Below, in pieces: positions 9,788-21,369 of a stretch of 64,000 nt of DNA. Under the pieces are notes generated by a model, which worked only from the letters and a program-made list of their open reading frames with translations, was not told the origin of the DNA and did not search any database. The DNA is from Strongylocentrotus droebachiensis (Eukaryota > Echinodermata > Echinoidea > Camarodonta > Strongylocentrotidae): positions 230,532-294,531 of the forward strand of contig JAVYIG010001833.1 in assembly GCA_035222895.1 (NCBI GenBank), in the 5' to 3' direction. Position 1 is the stretch's first letter. Every line of letters begins with the position of its first letter. Both the position numbers and the translations under genes were made by a program.

Positions 9788-12700
9788 GTATGTATGAAAA
9801 TGTTGAGTTCTTAAACGTACCATGTCCCATTTGCAGGCCAAAAAATGAAAAGGTTAAATTCCAACGGCATTTAAAAGAAAATACTAATTTAGAACTTCCC
9901 TCAAAACGAAAGGGCTTGAAAATGGCTTTTAGTGGGGAAAAAACGATCAGTTGTTGTCGAATCGACTTTAGTGAATAAATGGAATGTTCAATTGTTAATT
10001 TTCGATCATGATTTTAAATATTTCCTTAATCGCAGATCTTCAAGTCAGAGACAGGGAGAGATACAGTAACAAATCCAAGCATCAAAGGGAAACAGACAAA
10101 TGGAAACACTACGAGACCAACGACACCACATCCAGCTACGACCAAAATTCAAACACCTATTCAGCCGTACATCTCATGCACAAGCAATTACTCAACTGCC
10201 GAGGTGGTCAATGCGAGGGGTACGTACAAGGTCAGTGACGTGATACAGATCCGCATCATCGCCCGAGATGGTCAAGGCGTCCGCAAGAGTTCAGGTGGCG
10301 ACTACTTCCGGGTCAAGCTCTACACGAAAGAGACTGAGTCGTCTTCAAGCATTGACGTCACAAATGACCTCGGGAATGGCACGTACTCCGCTGAAGTCAC
10401 ACTCCGATGGCCAGGCAAGGTCAGGGTCATTGCGACCCTGGTGCACCCCAGTGAGGCCATAGACATTCTAGAGAGGATCCGAAACATTGAACCTGGAAGA
10501 AGTGTATACCGCGGCCGCTACTCCAAAAAGGTGAACTCGACAGAGGTCAACGAAGATGTCTTATGCCTTCTCAAAGTCATCGCCAATGTATGATACACAA
10601 TTTTTTTTCCCTTCATTTTCATCTGGTATTTTCAGTAAACGCAAATACAAATATATTCAATTCAGGTAACAAAATATATTCAATTCAGGTAACACAAATA
10701 TGATTCTGTATCATTAGTAGGTATTAATTCGGCTTTGAAACCTGAAGATAAGGTTAATTTATTTCACAACCAACTTGTTGAAAATGGGGCTTCAGGACTG
10801 GCTCTGTCTTTCATTGTTTAATGACAACTGGATATATGCCTCACCTGTACATCCAATGCGGATTACATAGGTTCTACATGGCTTTAATTTCTTCCTAAAA
10901 AATGCCCTCAATGTCGAAACTCACTTCAATGGAATGTCTGCATCGATTGTCAGAGGCATTGATCTCCTCTGTCTTTCGTTAATACAGTATGTTTCTCATT
11001 TGACAGAAATCGCTTTGTAACTACACGGATGAACGAACAGGATACCCCTGGTTCTGTGTAGCGCCCTCTAAGAAACATCTCACCTGCAAGGACTGGTTCT
11101 CATATCAGGTACATCAGTCGTTGTCTTCCAACTACACTTTAGATGCACTCAAAAAAGGGGAGTATGATATTTTCAAAACGTAAGTTTATTTGTCTAATTT
11201 ATCGACAAGTTTAGAGTGCCGTGGAACAATTACAAATTATGCTAGGTGTCGTTTAAAATGGGTATAAGAGAGATGTTTGTAATTTTGTTTCCAATACATT
11301 AATCTACACTTACCACTCTCCATCCAGGTGTAGTATTACATGATACGGAGAAATTCCTTGAATGCTTTAACGCCTTATCAGGGCGGGTCAGCTACAGCTG
11401 GGGTAATACATGTAATATGATACTTTTGGCGCAGTAGAGTATTTTGTTTGGTCGCTGCGCTATGAAAGGACAGATTAATATGTTAAAATAGGGTATTGAT
11501 TGAATAGGGAGTATCCTATTGGCTGAAAAGTTGTCTCATGAAAAGCAACATTTTGATATATTTGATAGCTCTTGCAAATAACAATGTTGTGATTGATCCA
11601 TGATTTCGATTGCGAGGATCGTAATTAGCATATTTCGCTCCCGGTCATTTCTTGATGTTATATTGACTATCCGGTCAAATGAGTAATATTAATAATTGTA
11701 AACTTTGGCAATGATTATTATTAAGTGCACAATGTGTGACAATATCTGTTTAAATATATGTTTAAAATATCTGTGGATATTCGGGGTTGTTTGGGTCGTG
11801 TTCTAAATACAAACTGGTCTATTGAAATAGATGCATGATACTTTGATATTAGATACGGCTTTTGAGCATGTCTGAACTTGCCGAAATAATCAATCTTTTA
11901 GAACAATTTTGATACTCAATCAGTGAAAAAGACGGGGAAAAATCATTTAAATAGTAACCTTTGTATTTGATGTAATACTGCCTCTCTTTTACGTCATGAA
12001 CAACTTGAATTTCCTTGTACTCATTTACTGACATTCGATCCTTTTTTAGACACAAACTACCGATAACAATCCTGACTCCGGAGTTAAATGTTGCCGATAA
12101 AAATGATGGTACGTACAGAACGATCGGACAAATGTTTTTCCAGTTTAAAGGAAAATCCAACCTGTTCCCTGATAGTAGATTACTCTGGAGGAAAGCAGAA
12201 AAATCAGGAGAAGAAAAAAAACAGAAATTGATTTTACTTTTGTACACGACAAACGGGAGAGATATCCTGGACTACGTCACAATCCACTAACCAAACTGCC
12301 AATTTGAGATCCGCATAGACCTAGTATTCTCATATTTGAAACATTCATAACTTTCTTATTACTAGGCCTATTTATTTTAAACCATCGCCATTTTGTTTGT
12401 CTTATTTTCCTGTTTTCATTGAAATGAACTTATTACAAGGGTTGGATTTCCCTTTAATAGGCATATCTGAATCGTGATTTTTTTCAGGTGATTTTCATGT
12501 GAGGACTATTCTGAATAATTGCATTTATTAGAATCCAATCACTATATTTCAAACAAGTCAAAGGTTAAAAGGTCATACCGAGTCGTCATAGGTTTCCGAC
12601 AGTTAAGTGATGACTACTGATCAGTATAACTACCCAATCACGCTTGAGCACTCGTCTTCATCTTCCTTCTATGGGAGGGGGAGGGGTCGGGTCTCCTTGT

Positions 12701-13211
12701 GACCGTTGTCTATCTCGTCCTGTCTGTAGCCATTTCTAAGTCAATCTATCTACCTCTTCCTGCCTTTCTTTCTCCTTCCTTTCTCCTTCCTTTCTTTCTC
12801 CTTCCTTTCTCCTTTCTCTCTGCTGCCCATCTAATCACTTCACGTTCACCTTTCCTCTCCACATGCCCATACCATCCCAGTCTGCTTCCCCTCTAATTTT
12901 CTCCCGTATCCCAGTCACTTTTACTCCCTTTCGTAAGTTAATTTCGCCTCCTCTCTATTCTTGTTACACCTGTCACACCTGTCACACCTCTCAGACATCT
13001 CATCTCTGCAACTTCCAGCTTCTTCACGTGATCTTCCTTTACTGCTCACGTCTCTCCTCCATTATAATGTAACCGGGCGGACCATCATCTTGAAAATGTA
13101 AACTTTAGCCAGGCGCGGATCCAGGATTTCTTAGGGGAGGGGGCCCAACTTTCTTCATTTTTGTTTGCTCCCGAAAATTGGAAAATCGCGCCGGCCGAAA
13201 AGTCGCTCAGT

Positions 13212-13264
<53 letters not shown>

Positions 13265-14439
13265 AGTGAGCACAATTTTTTTTTTTTTTTTGGTCCTCGA
13301 AAATTTTTCAATTTGCACCCCCCCCCCCCCCCCCCCTTGAGCGCCAGGGGGGGGGGGGCGGGCCAAACCCCCCAAAAAGGTAAAAATCACGTGATTTTAC
13401 ATGATTTTTTTTCTCCCCCTGGATCCGCCACTGACTTTAGCTCATTTTCATTTGTGTTGTCATATACGCCACACTGCTTAAACTTCCCCATGCCTTCCTG
13501 CGCCTTGAAGGCGGTTTTCTCATAGAATCGAATGATCAAAACGGTATTCTGATGGATTTGTCTTGATATTATGTCTCACATTGAATATTCATAACATAAT
13601 CGTGTATGGTGATTTTTAATTGATTAAATGCAGGTTGGCAACTTGCCCAGGAAACTTATCAAAAGTCTCTTCCATCTTGTTTACCGGGACAGCATCTTTA
13701 CAATAAAGTTCCATCAGGGTTTTACCATCATAACATATGGTACTCCGACCAATGTCACATCCGCCGATTCAGCAAGAAGTCTGCTTTAGAGTGTCTTCGC
13801 AACAAGGATATCCATATATACGGCGATTCGACGGCGCGGCAGTTGTATGAATATCTTTCTCTACATTACCGTCCCGACCTAGTAGGTTCAGAACCTGAAT
13901 TTGCCAGCCAAAAAAGGTCGGGTCCTCTGACCGCAAAGGACGTAAAGCGGAACATCTCGGTGCATTTCAAAGCTCATGGGTTTCCTCTCCGTCCCACGAT
14001 GATGACAAGAAGAAACACTGCAAGTTACATCGTCAATGAACTAGACGATTTGAAAGTGAATGCTCGGTCAGTTATCCTCCTTTCCCTTTCTCAGCATTTT
14101 ACAACTTTTCCCCTAAGTTTGTACGAGAAGAGGATGAAAGACATCAAAGAGGCTGTTCGCAGACTACACACCAGAAGTCCAAGAACGTTGGTGATTATTA
14201 AAAGTGCTAACACGAGAGAGCATAGTCAGATCATCTATCAACTGCAAAACAGTGAATGGTACATCAGATCGGTGGACCTCTCCTTGAGGGCGCTCTTCAG
14301 CGATTATCCTTCTGTGGCTTTCATTGATGCGTGGGACATGACTATTGCTCAAAACTTCGTTTCCCTCGTTCATCCTCACAAAACAGTCGTGAACAGTATG
14401 ATTGATCAGTTAATTTCTTTTATCTGCCCGATACCGTAG
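9639..14439 (+). CDS. NXPE-family protein (neurexophilin and PC-esterase domains), 573 aa
   Basis: Five exons join in frame: 9639-9787 (ATG at 9656), 10036-10587, 11007-11179, 12050-12108 and 13634-14439 (stop TAG). All junctions are GT-AG, with phases 0, 0, 2 and 1. The product begins with a short basic stretch and a hydrophobic segment (residues about 9-22), a type II membrane anchor or signal. A Thr/Pro-rich stem follows, then the neurexophilin-like region with CNYTDERTGYPWFC (232-245), then an SGNH-like C-terminal domain with GDST (369-372) and a final HPHKTVVNSM stretch. Length, order and motifs match NXPE proteins (about 540-580 aa), which are lumenal or secreted. Human NXPE1 has been linked to sialic-acid O-acetylation; that activity is not shown here. 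It is also unclear whether a further non-coding 5' exon exists: a TCTCTTGCAG acceptor precedes the ATG exon. Introns carry two MITEs. Confidence 0.9.
9815..9975 (+). mobile_element. Truncated TTAA-type MITE (AGGTACTATGTCCC family) in NXPE intron
   Basis: It starts after TTAA (9811-9814) with a diverged terminus ACGTACCATGTCCC and continues CATTTGCAGGCCAAAAAATG, matching the copies at 33.3 and 41.1 kb. It stops abruptly near 9975. It lies only about 25 bp past the first donor site of the NXPE gene. Confidence 0.65.
10036..10587 (+). CDS. NXPE gene, exon with stem and start of neurexophilin domain
   Basis: 184 codons in phase 0 between CGCAG (10031-10035) and GTATGA (10588). The first 45 or so residues are rich in Thr, Pro and Lys, like a glycosylated stem. 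From residue about 90 the frame becomes domain-like: ARGTYKVSDVIQIRIIARDG, then SGGDYFRVKLY, NGTYSAEV and WPGKVRVIATLVHPSEAI, all typical of the NXPE N-terminal domain. Confidence 0.88.
11007..12108 (+). CDS. NXPE gene, exons 3 and 4 (Cys-rich neurexophilin core)
   Basis: Exon 11007-11179 encodes the CNYTDERTGYPWFC motif and a further CKDWFSYQ. It ends in phase 2 at GTAAGT. Exon 12050-12108 is only 59 nt (HKLPITILTPELNVADKND) and ends in phase 1 at GTACGT (12109). The frame could read through that donor to a stop at 12288-12290, so an alternative short ending is possible, but the join to 13634 gives the expected family sequence. Confidence 0.82.
13110..13433. mobile_element. hAT-type MITE with poly-G core in NXPE intron
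   Basis: The termini are CAGGCGCGGATCCAGG and CCTGGATCCGCCACTG, near-perfect inverted repeats. The flanks are a perfect 8-bp duplication ACTTTAGC (13102-13109 and 13434-13441). The 324-bp element contains a run of about 52 G and a shorter run of C. It sits in the intron between NXPE exons 4 and 5. Confidence 0.9.
13212..13263 (+). repeat. Homopolymer of about 52 G
   Basis: One uninterrupted G run, the longest in the window, within the hAT-type MITE. It could form G-quadruplexes and is prone to slippage; its true length may differ from the assembly. Confidence 0.9.
13634..14439 (+). CDS. NXPE gene, last exon with SGNH/PC-esterase-like domain
   Basis: After the acceptor AAATGCAG the exon gives GWQLAQETY.., then PSGFYHHNIWYSDQC, IHIYGDSTARQLYEYL and a final VHPHKTVVNSMIDQL before CPIP and TAG. 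GDST is the expected block I of SGNH hydrolase-like folds. The terminal D..H pair may be DAWD (about residues 539-542) with HPH; this is inferred from the family, not proven. Confidence 0.88.
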
Positions 14440-15870
14440 ATAAAGAGACATAAAACAACATTGGTCAGAAAAGGAGGTGGCAATACTGTAGGACCTCTTT
14501 CTCACTTGATGTGGCTGTGGTACTCTTTGTGAGATTTCACGTAAATATACAATGATCTTCAATAATCTATAATGCAGTTCACTTTATTTAGCAAATCTAT
14601 TTATCGTAGATATTCCCTATTCTTTTAGCTTATTTTAACTATGTTATCCTCCCTTTATTCTTGTCCTCCCTCTCCCCCTCTCTTCTTCTATTCGTATCTG
14701 TTATAAGATGCATGATTTCTCTATTCCTTGAATGTCAGTAGTGACATCACATTTATTAATTTCTTTCATTTTTTTCTCCCAATAAGCTAATAGTTTTAAT
14801 GTGAATCACTACACGTGTGCATGCAAGTTTATTGCCTATTGGTGTATTGTCAATTCTTTACTTACTTGAAACAAGGACATAACCTTTAATACGTTGTTGT
14901 TATATTGCACCTATCCTCTAATAGCTTTGATTTTATTGTTATTCAGTGTAATATACTATACCTCGTGCAATATCTTTTTGATAATATTATCCTTGTACTT
15001 TTAGGATGTTACAATCCGTGCTATTTCATGTTACTCTTGCTTTATGTGAATCCCCTTTCATTCCCTCTCTCTTCGGTTCTCATCTTGTTCCCTTATCTTT
15101 CTGTTTTCTTACCTCTTTCCTCTGCTATTATCACCTCTTTTTTCTTTTCTTCGCACAATACATAATTTGCTAGTTTTTACATGTACTGTGATGCTTTGGT
15201 AGTAACAGTGAATATGACATTTTAAAAATCTACATATTGTCCTTTTGAGTTACACAATTATTTGCATTGAACTTGGATGTGTTGCGGGATTGGCATAACT
15301 TTACTCTTTTGACTTTAACAAATTTTTTTTAAATGACGCTAATATATATTCAAACTGTTTTTTAATCAAAAAAAAAAAATCATACTTCAACTTCAGGTGC
15401 ACTAGGCAGAGACTTGCATTCCTTTTTTTCTGTTTTGAATGAAAACATACCTGAAGACTGTACCATTCTCCTTTCTAATTTCTACTTTTCTTTTTCCACT
15501 CTCCTTCTTTACCCCTCTCCTCCAATGTTTCCTATATTTTCTGATCAACTTTTCTTTCATTCTTCTTCTTCCTTCTCTTCCCCTTTCTAGTTCCGTCTCT
15601 CACTCTCTCGCTCTCCCTCTCTCCTTTTTTGTAACCTTTGATGACACAGAAGTCTTTTAATGTTTTTAATATTGTTAATGTATTTAGATTTTGATGTAAA
15701 AATTGAGTTTCATTTTGTTTCATTATGCATGATTTCTGGATCGTACGTTTTAGTCATTCATATTTAGATCGTTGATTGTGTTGTACATTGACTTTGTAAA
15801 TTGAGCAATTTCAGCTTCCCAGCTGCATGTTCTTTTATTGCAATAAACCGAATCAAATAAAATTTTAAAA
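14440..15870 (+). other. Probable NXPE 3' UTR with polyadenylation signals
   Basis: There is no open frame of note after the NXPE stop. The sequence is T-rich with pyrimidine blocks at 14650-14690, 15050-15150 and 15470-15630. Two AATAAA hexamers lie at 15842 and 15856, a fitting end for a 1.4-kb 3' UTR. This is inferred from position only. Confidence 0.45.
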
Positions 15871-16765
15871 AGATCTGCAAATCTACCCACCTAAGGAAAT
15901 ATAAAACATCATAGTCCTTTTGGGTCAAAATAACTGCGTTTTTTCATAAGTGGCACCATCTTCCTAAAAAAAATGGCTTCGATAATGAAATAATGGCCTT
16001 ACACGAAGGCACTTTTCCATCGATATCCAAACAGTCACGCGGGACACTGCACTATTCACTGATATTGAATTAAGATCGTAAAGAGTCGGTCTATTGCACG
16101 ATGTTCAAGGTAACATCACATTAAATTTACACGTCATCAGAATTAGAAGAGGTATTTTTCGATCCCCTTTAACCAGGCCAAAGTTAAATGGGTTTTTTTT
16201 GTAGGCGTTTTATATTTCTATACTATTTCAGATCACGTATATTGTTTGTATCAATTGCAGATTTCCTTATCTATTTCAAAATTAAATTACTTGATTTCAT
16301 CAATTTAGTGAATTTGGCTGTAGCCCTATATCATTAATGGCGCGCTTGGTGACATGGTATCATGGTAGCAGTAACACTTCTTTTTCGTTGTTAATTTTTT
16401 GCGTAACTGATATCTTTATACTGAGTCAATCAGAATTTCAGGAATTTGTTATTTTATTTGATGTTCTTCTGCATTCATATGCGTACACAGTTTTTGGATA
16501 ACAATAATGATATAAAGTACAATAAGTATTTTTCTGAAAATGATCATAAATAAGCAAATATATATATAACAATTGTTAATTTCAAAAACGAAATGATAAA
16601 CTGTAATAAATACTAAATTTCCTCAAACATTATAAAATTATGTCATTGTAAGCAGATTGCTTGATAATACGACAGACCCAGACAATACTCATAAAACAGA
16701 TTAACACATTTATTAAGCAGAACGGATAGGATTAAAAATACAAATTTTGATAATTGTGATATTGA
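15871..16765. other. No gene recognised
   Basis: AT-rich unique-looking sequence. Nothing supported on either strand. Confidence 0.4.
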
Positions 16766-16882
16766 CAATGCAGATGAGGATAATGATGATGGTGATGAAG
16801 AAGAAGATGATGATGATGAAGATCATGATGACGATGATGATGATGATAATGATCATGATGACGATGATGATGATGATAATGA
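16766..16882 (+). repeat. (GAT)n-rich microsatellite
   Basis: GAT, GAA and GAC triplets run for about 115 bp. An internal unit of about 36 bp (ATGATGATGATAATGATCAT and GATGACGATG) is duplicated. Confidence 0.8.
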
Positions 16883-17019
16883 TTCGAAAGAAAGAAGAGA
16901 TGACATTATAATAAAGAAGGAAGAGTTGACACAGAAATTTTTACTTTGAATATACTGATAATAACATCGTTTTAACTTTTGCCTTGAGTAGAGGGAGGAA
17001 CATGATTTAATAGATCCTG

Positions 17020-17275
17020 GGAGAGATTTTTTTTATTTTTTTTTGTGGTCTCAAAAATTTCGCAACGACTCAGCCAGCCGCTGAATAAGCCAGGAAGGGG
17101 GGAGGGGGAGGGGGGGGGGGGCCGGGTAAAAGAGCACTTTTTTTTTAGTTTCCCAAAATGTTAAAATTTGGCCGATCAATATTTCGTTTCGTTAGGGGGG
17201 GGGGGGTAAGGTAAGGTCATTTTCATTGCATATTCCCCCAAACCCCAACATAAAAAAAAACATCCTCTATGTGGG
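17020..17275. mobile_element. Fragment of G-rich hAT-like family
   Basis: It contains TTTCGCAACGACTCAGCC followed by G-runs and poly-T, the same core found at 56.3-56.5 kb and, inverted and diverged, at 20.3 kb. No terminal repeats or duplications could be paired. Confidence 0.45.
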
Positions 17276-18714
17276 CATGCCTTGAACCATAATGCATGGC
17301 CCTACAGAGGAATTCTTTCTGTTGGGGACCGGGGGGAAATGCAATGAATTATTGATAATTTATAACATTTTATGTGTTTTTATGGTATTTGTGGGGGCGG
17401 CGACGTACCCTAGCCCCCGCTGCGTACAGTCATGATTCATTGGCTAAGCAATTGCCCCGTTACTGTGAGGCGCCAGAAAAAAAACCGTGTCGATCAGCTA
17501 TATTAGTGCCCTTTTGTGAGGCATTAATCATCATCACTGTCAGCTATGACTGAAGGACGTAGGTCCCCTAGTTGATTGGCATAGTAGCACACACATGCTT
17601 TAGCAGTCACGCAAAACAAACACTCGCAAATTATTATTTAATAAAGTCTGAGATTGTATACTATTATTTAGATCTATTATCTATCATTGTCAAAATAATT
17701 CCATAAATTGGGGTAAAAATAATTATTCAACCTTTATGACCAACAGTGTATAAGAGCATTTCATGAAAATATGTTATGTTTATATCTAAGGTTTTTTTTT
17801 CCACTGAACTAAACTGCTTCTGCGCCATTATTTCCACATTGTCATTAAAAAAACAAGCAAGTTAGGGCATTACATACAATACAAAGGATTGAAACATACA
17901 AATCATGAAGATAAAAAACTAACAAACATAAAGGAAAAAAAGAAGGAAAAAAAAGGAAGATTTTTTAAATATTTGTGTAGATAGGCCTGTTGAAAAATGG
18001 TGGGATATGAAAAACGCTAATGATAATACGTAGACCGTTCGAAGTGTGATAGGATAAAGACATTCAGCATTTGTATAATCCCCTTGGAAAGACTGACCAC
18101 CCCCTCCCACCGCCACAAAATCACTACACTGCAAACAAGAGAACACATATATTAAAATAATTATGAAAAATTTCTACCATCTCGATTAAAAAAAAAGTTG
18201 ATTTAAAGCTGTATATTCTAGGACTAGATTCTCTGCGGTAAACACATTCCTGTTTTACAAATCTAATCAGTTACAAGTGGACCCAAAAATCTAATATTTG
18301 TTTGAAACGAAATATCAACCGTTTCATTGGAAACAGTAAAATCCTTGTAGGGATTGGTAATCTGCCAGGCCAGGCAAGTCATAGTCAGAAGTATATTATC
18401 TAGTTTTCAGACCTGTATCAGTTTCAAGATACTAATTCTATTTCCAAATATGTAAACAGAATCGTATAAAACTTTTGTTTTAACGTTTAGAAGGCTTTAG
18501 TTTTGTCATTTAAATATTTTGTTGAAGCCTAAAACATTGGACACAACTTTCATATTATCGTATTTTTACTAGGTATAATATGAAGGTGTATGTTTAAATA
18601 AACTATCAAATGAACATATTCGGGAGTACCCATCTCAAGAACAAAACTGATTTACCTGTCATGAAATGAATTACCCACGAATTTATTTTAGTATTCTATA
18701 GTATAATCTGCATA
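17276..18714. other. No gene recognised
   Basis: AT-rich sequence with short frames. Nothing supported. Confidence 0.35.
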
Positions 18715-18930
18715 AAAGCTTCTGCTGAACTTTGGAACAAACTACCTCGTCAAACAATGTCAGACTGTCAACCAATTCAAAACTTGACACATTTATTCAA
18801 AATTGCTTTTAATGATTAACTTACTCTGTTCTAATTGATGTATATTTCATATGTATTGTAATTTGTAGGTTTATTTGTATTTTCTTGTTTAATATATAAT
18901 TGTTTGTATCGCGTTTAGAGACTTTGTTTT
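18715..18930 (+). pseudogene. LINE RT C-terminal fragment and 3' UTR
   Basis: A short plus-strand frame reads ASAELWNKLPRQ and then THLFKIAFND before a stop. This is the conserved A-P-x-L-W-N-x-L-P / F-K-x-x-L ending of CR1-like RTs. The following sequence (TTTGTATTTTCTTG, TGTATTGTAATTTG) resembles LINE 3' UTRs. Confidence 0.5.
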
Positions 18931-19057
18931 ATTATTACTATTATTATAATTCCTGAATTGCTTGTATCTCTTGTCCACTGCTTCTGTTTTCAGCCTTTTT
19001 ATTGCTTCATTTCTTTAAATAATTGCAGTTTTCTTAAATTATTATTAATATTTTGTT

Positions 19058-19278
19058 GACGTACTGAGATGGAATTGCGACTATAAGGCTAAGTCTTGAC
19101 TCCTCTTCTCGCCGATGGTATCGTTTTTCATGAGGTGTCTAAAGCTAGGTAATTTTCAATTGCAGTTAGCATACTATATTTGGGAGTTAACCCCTCATAC
19201 AATATGTATTGATACCGGATTGGTTAATTATTCATTGCATCATTAGAAGTAGACTGCACCATCCCTATATGCAGGTTA
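19058..19278. repeat. 220-bp interspersed repeat, copy 1
   Basis: From GACGTACTGAGATGGAATTG to CCCTATATGCAGGTT the sequence recurs at 22148-22367 in the same orientation with few differences. Its class is unknown. Confidence 0.8.
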
Positions 19279-20087
19279 TTAACAATGATCTTTTGTTTTT
19301 TTTAACTATCACATGACGGTAGAGCCTGTGATCGATGTTGTATCAGCTTGTCCCTGGTTCGCGACGCACAAAAGTTGTGCAATTTTTTTCTTCCTTCAGC
19401 TGCTTTTAGTCGTTTTTAAAGGGCCCATGACATCGAAATACAAGTGTTTTCCTGTTGGTGTGCAGTCATATTTTGAATGTAAACTTCTGAATTTGTTTCA
19501 TAGATTTCGAAATATTTTTTTGAAATATTTTTTTTTCAAACTTGCTAAGCTCCACCCCAAAAACCTCCAGATCTCATTCCCCTTGTGACATCATCTGTCA
19601 GTCATCAATGAGCTAACTTGAGAAAGTGGCATGTAACTTTGCCAAAGTTTACCACAAACAATAGCAACATATAGGCTAAGTTGCTATGTCAGACATGTCA
19701 GACTAAGGCCATAAACAAATATACATGTTTAGCGTCTCCGCCCGCTTCCTTTTTGGGGGCTGCCTCCTATTTTATTTTTTTACAATGTTTTTTTTGTTGT
19801 TTTTTTGTTGAAATTTTTGTTGAAATTTTTTTTTTAAAGAAAATAAAAAAAACATGAAAAACATTGCTAAAATGGATCTATTTCTGATTTAAAAAAAAAA
19901 AAAAAAAAAAAAAATCGGTTGCCCTCTTGAAAAATAGCCCGACTGTCAGGGAAAATGTACCGAGCGGCCATTTTGAAGAAAAGAAGAAAAAAGGGCCTCC
20001 TCCTTCCTATTTTTCAAAAAAGCAGGGCGCTAAACATGTTTTTTTTTTCTTATTTGGCCTAAACTAATATTCTAGAATAGACAATGG

Positions 20088-20441
20088 CAGGCGTGTACGC
20101 AGAGGGAGGGAGGGGGAGGGGTTAACCCCCCCCCCCTTTAACTTTTTTATGTGTGTGTTTTGGAGGAAAACCGCCCCCACCTTCGTTGTTGTTTTTAATA
20201 ATAAAAAAAAATAAAAAAATTGCGGTAATGGGTGACCCCAAGCTGACCTTACCCCCCCCCCCCAACAAAACGAAATATCGATCAGCCAAATTTTCAAATT
20301 TTGGGACACACAAAAAAAATGTGCTCTAAACCCCCCCCCCGCGCCTTTTCAGCAGCGGGCTAAGTTGTTGCGAAATTTTCGGCATGTTTTTCACATTTTA
20401 ACCCCCCCCCCCCCCTCGAAAAAATCTTGCGTACGCGCCTG
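20088..20441. mobile_element. hAT-like MITE (GTACGC ends)
   Basis: The termini are CAGGCGTGTACGCAGAG and CTTGCGTACGCGCCTG, inverted repeats with few mismatches. C-runs lie near both ends. I find no matching target duplication, so the exact ends or later changes are uncertain. Confidence 0.6.
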
Positions 20442-20585
20442 TAATTTCCCCCAGCTTAGCACACGTTCATAATAGAATTGCATGCTTCCATACATACTGT
20501 ACAATACATTATCATTGCCTTTGTATTCCTGTTGATGCAAGGGCAAGGGGAATGAGATCTGGAGGTTTTTGGGGTGGAGCTTGCT

Positions 20586-20740
20586 GGCCCGAATTCACAA
20601 AGCAAGGTTTGAGCTCAAACCTCCTTTTGTTCCACAAAACCTCCTCTTGTTATTTACAAACCTGGTTTGTAAATAACAAAAGGAGGTTTGGCGAAACAAA
20701 AGGAGGTTTGAGCTCAAACCTTGCTTTGTGAATTCGGGCC
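20586..20740. mobile_element. Near-perfect palindromic MITE (GGCCCGAATTC ends)
   Basis: It reads GGCCCGAATTCACAAAGC inward from both ends. The two arms of about 73 bp pair almost completely around a short centre near 20664. A second inversion is built in: GGTTTGAGCTCAAACC is itself a palindrome in each arm. The other arm of the host element (GCTTAGCAAGTTTG in the comparable orientation, near 19545) shows the site without the insert. Confidence 0.85.
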
Positions 20741-21369
20741 AGCAAGTTTGAAAAACAAATATTTCAAAAAATGTTTCAAAATCTATGAAACAAATTCAGA
20801 AGTTAACATATCAAAATATGAGATGTATGCAGGACTGCACATCAACAGGAATACCTTTGTATTTCGATGTCATGGGCCCATTAAGTGGACAGCCCGATTC
20901 TGCCCTCAAGGAAGTCTCTCAGTATTCTGGACTAAAAGCAAAGTTTTCAATTTCCACTAGTTTGCGCAAAAGCCGCAAATATAGCTACTATAATTGGCCA
21001 CTTCTTCCAATTTATATCCTATTTAAATGTTTATCTTAATCAATACATAAACTGACTACCGGCATATTCACTGGTGTCTGGTAAAAACTATGCTGCCCTC
21101 GGCATTAAAGTACCTTTTCGTTCGGTGCTGGCCACCTGTGGTCGATAGTTTTAACGAGAATCTAGAATTAAAATTTTGTATCTCTCATAGATGCAGATCA
21201 TGATTTAAATGGGAAAATATTTCCAAAGAAGCGGCTAGTTATGGAAGTTTTCTGCAGCTTTTGCGCGAACCAACATTATATTCAACTTGCTTTTGCCCTA
21301 TAGAATACCACAAGACTTCATGAGCACGGCATATAAGGCTGTCCACTGAAGGACTATTTTTTTCTCGAT

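Larger units (their letters stand above)
19420..20880. mobile_element. TTAA-flanked element with long inverted ends, containing nested elements
   Basis: The left end is AGGGCCCATGACATCGAAAT after TTAA (19416-19419). The right end is TTTCGATGTCATGGGCCCA before TTAA (20881-20884). The inverted homology continues inward: the CTCCACCCCAAAAACCTCC..CTCATTCCCCTTG block near 19550 returns inverted near 20536-20575. The TTAA target suggests the Kolobok or piggyBac type. A hAT-like element (20088-20441) and a palindromic MITE (20586-20740) lie inside. No transposase frame is visible. Confidence 0.8.

Noticed and set aside
12015-12290. 91-codon open frame as an independent gene
   Set aside because: Its middle is NXPE exon 4; the splice sites at 12050 and 12108 join neighbouring exons in frame.
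13085-13525. Overlapping open frames on both strands with long Gly or Pro runs
   Set aside because: They are made by the G and C homopolymers of a hAT-type MITE and have no domain.
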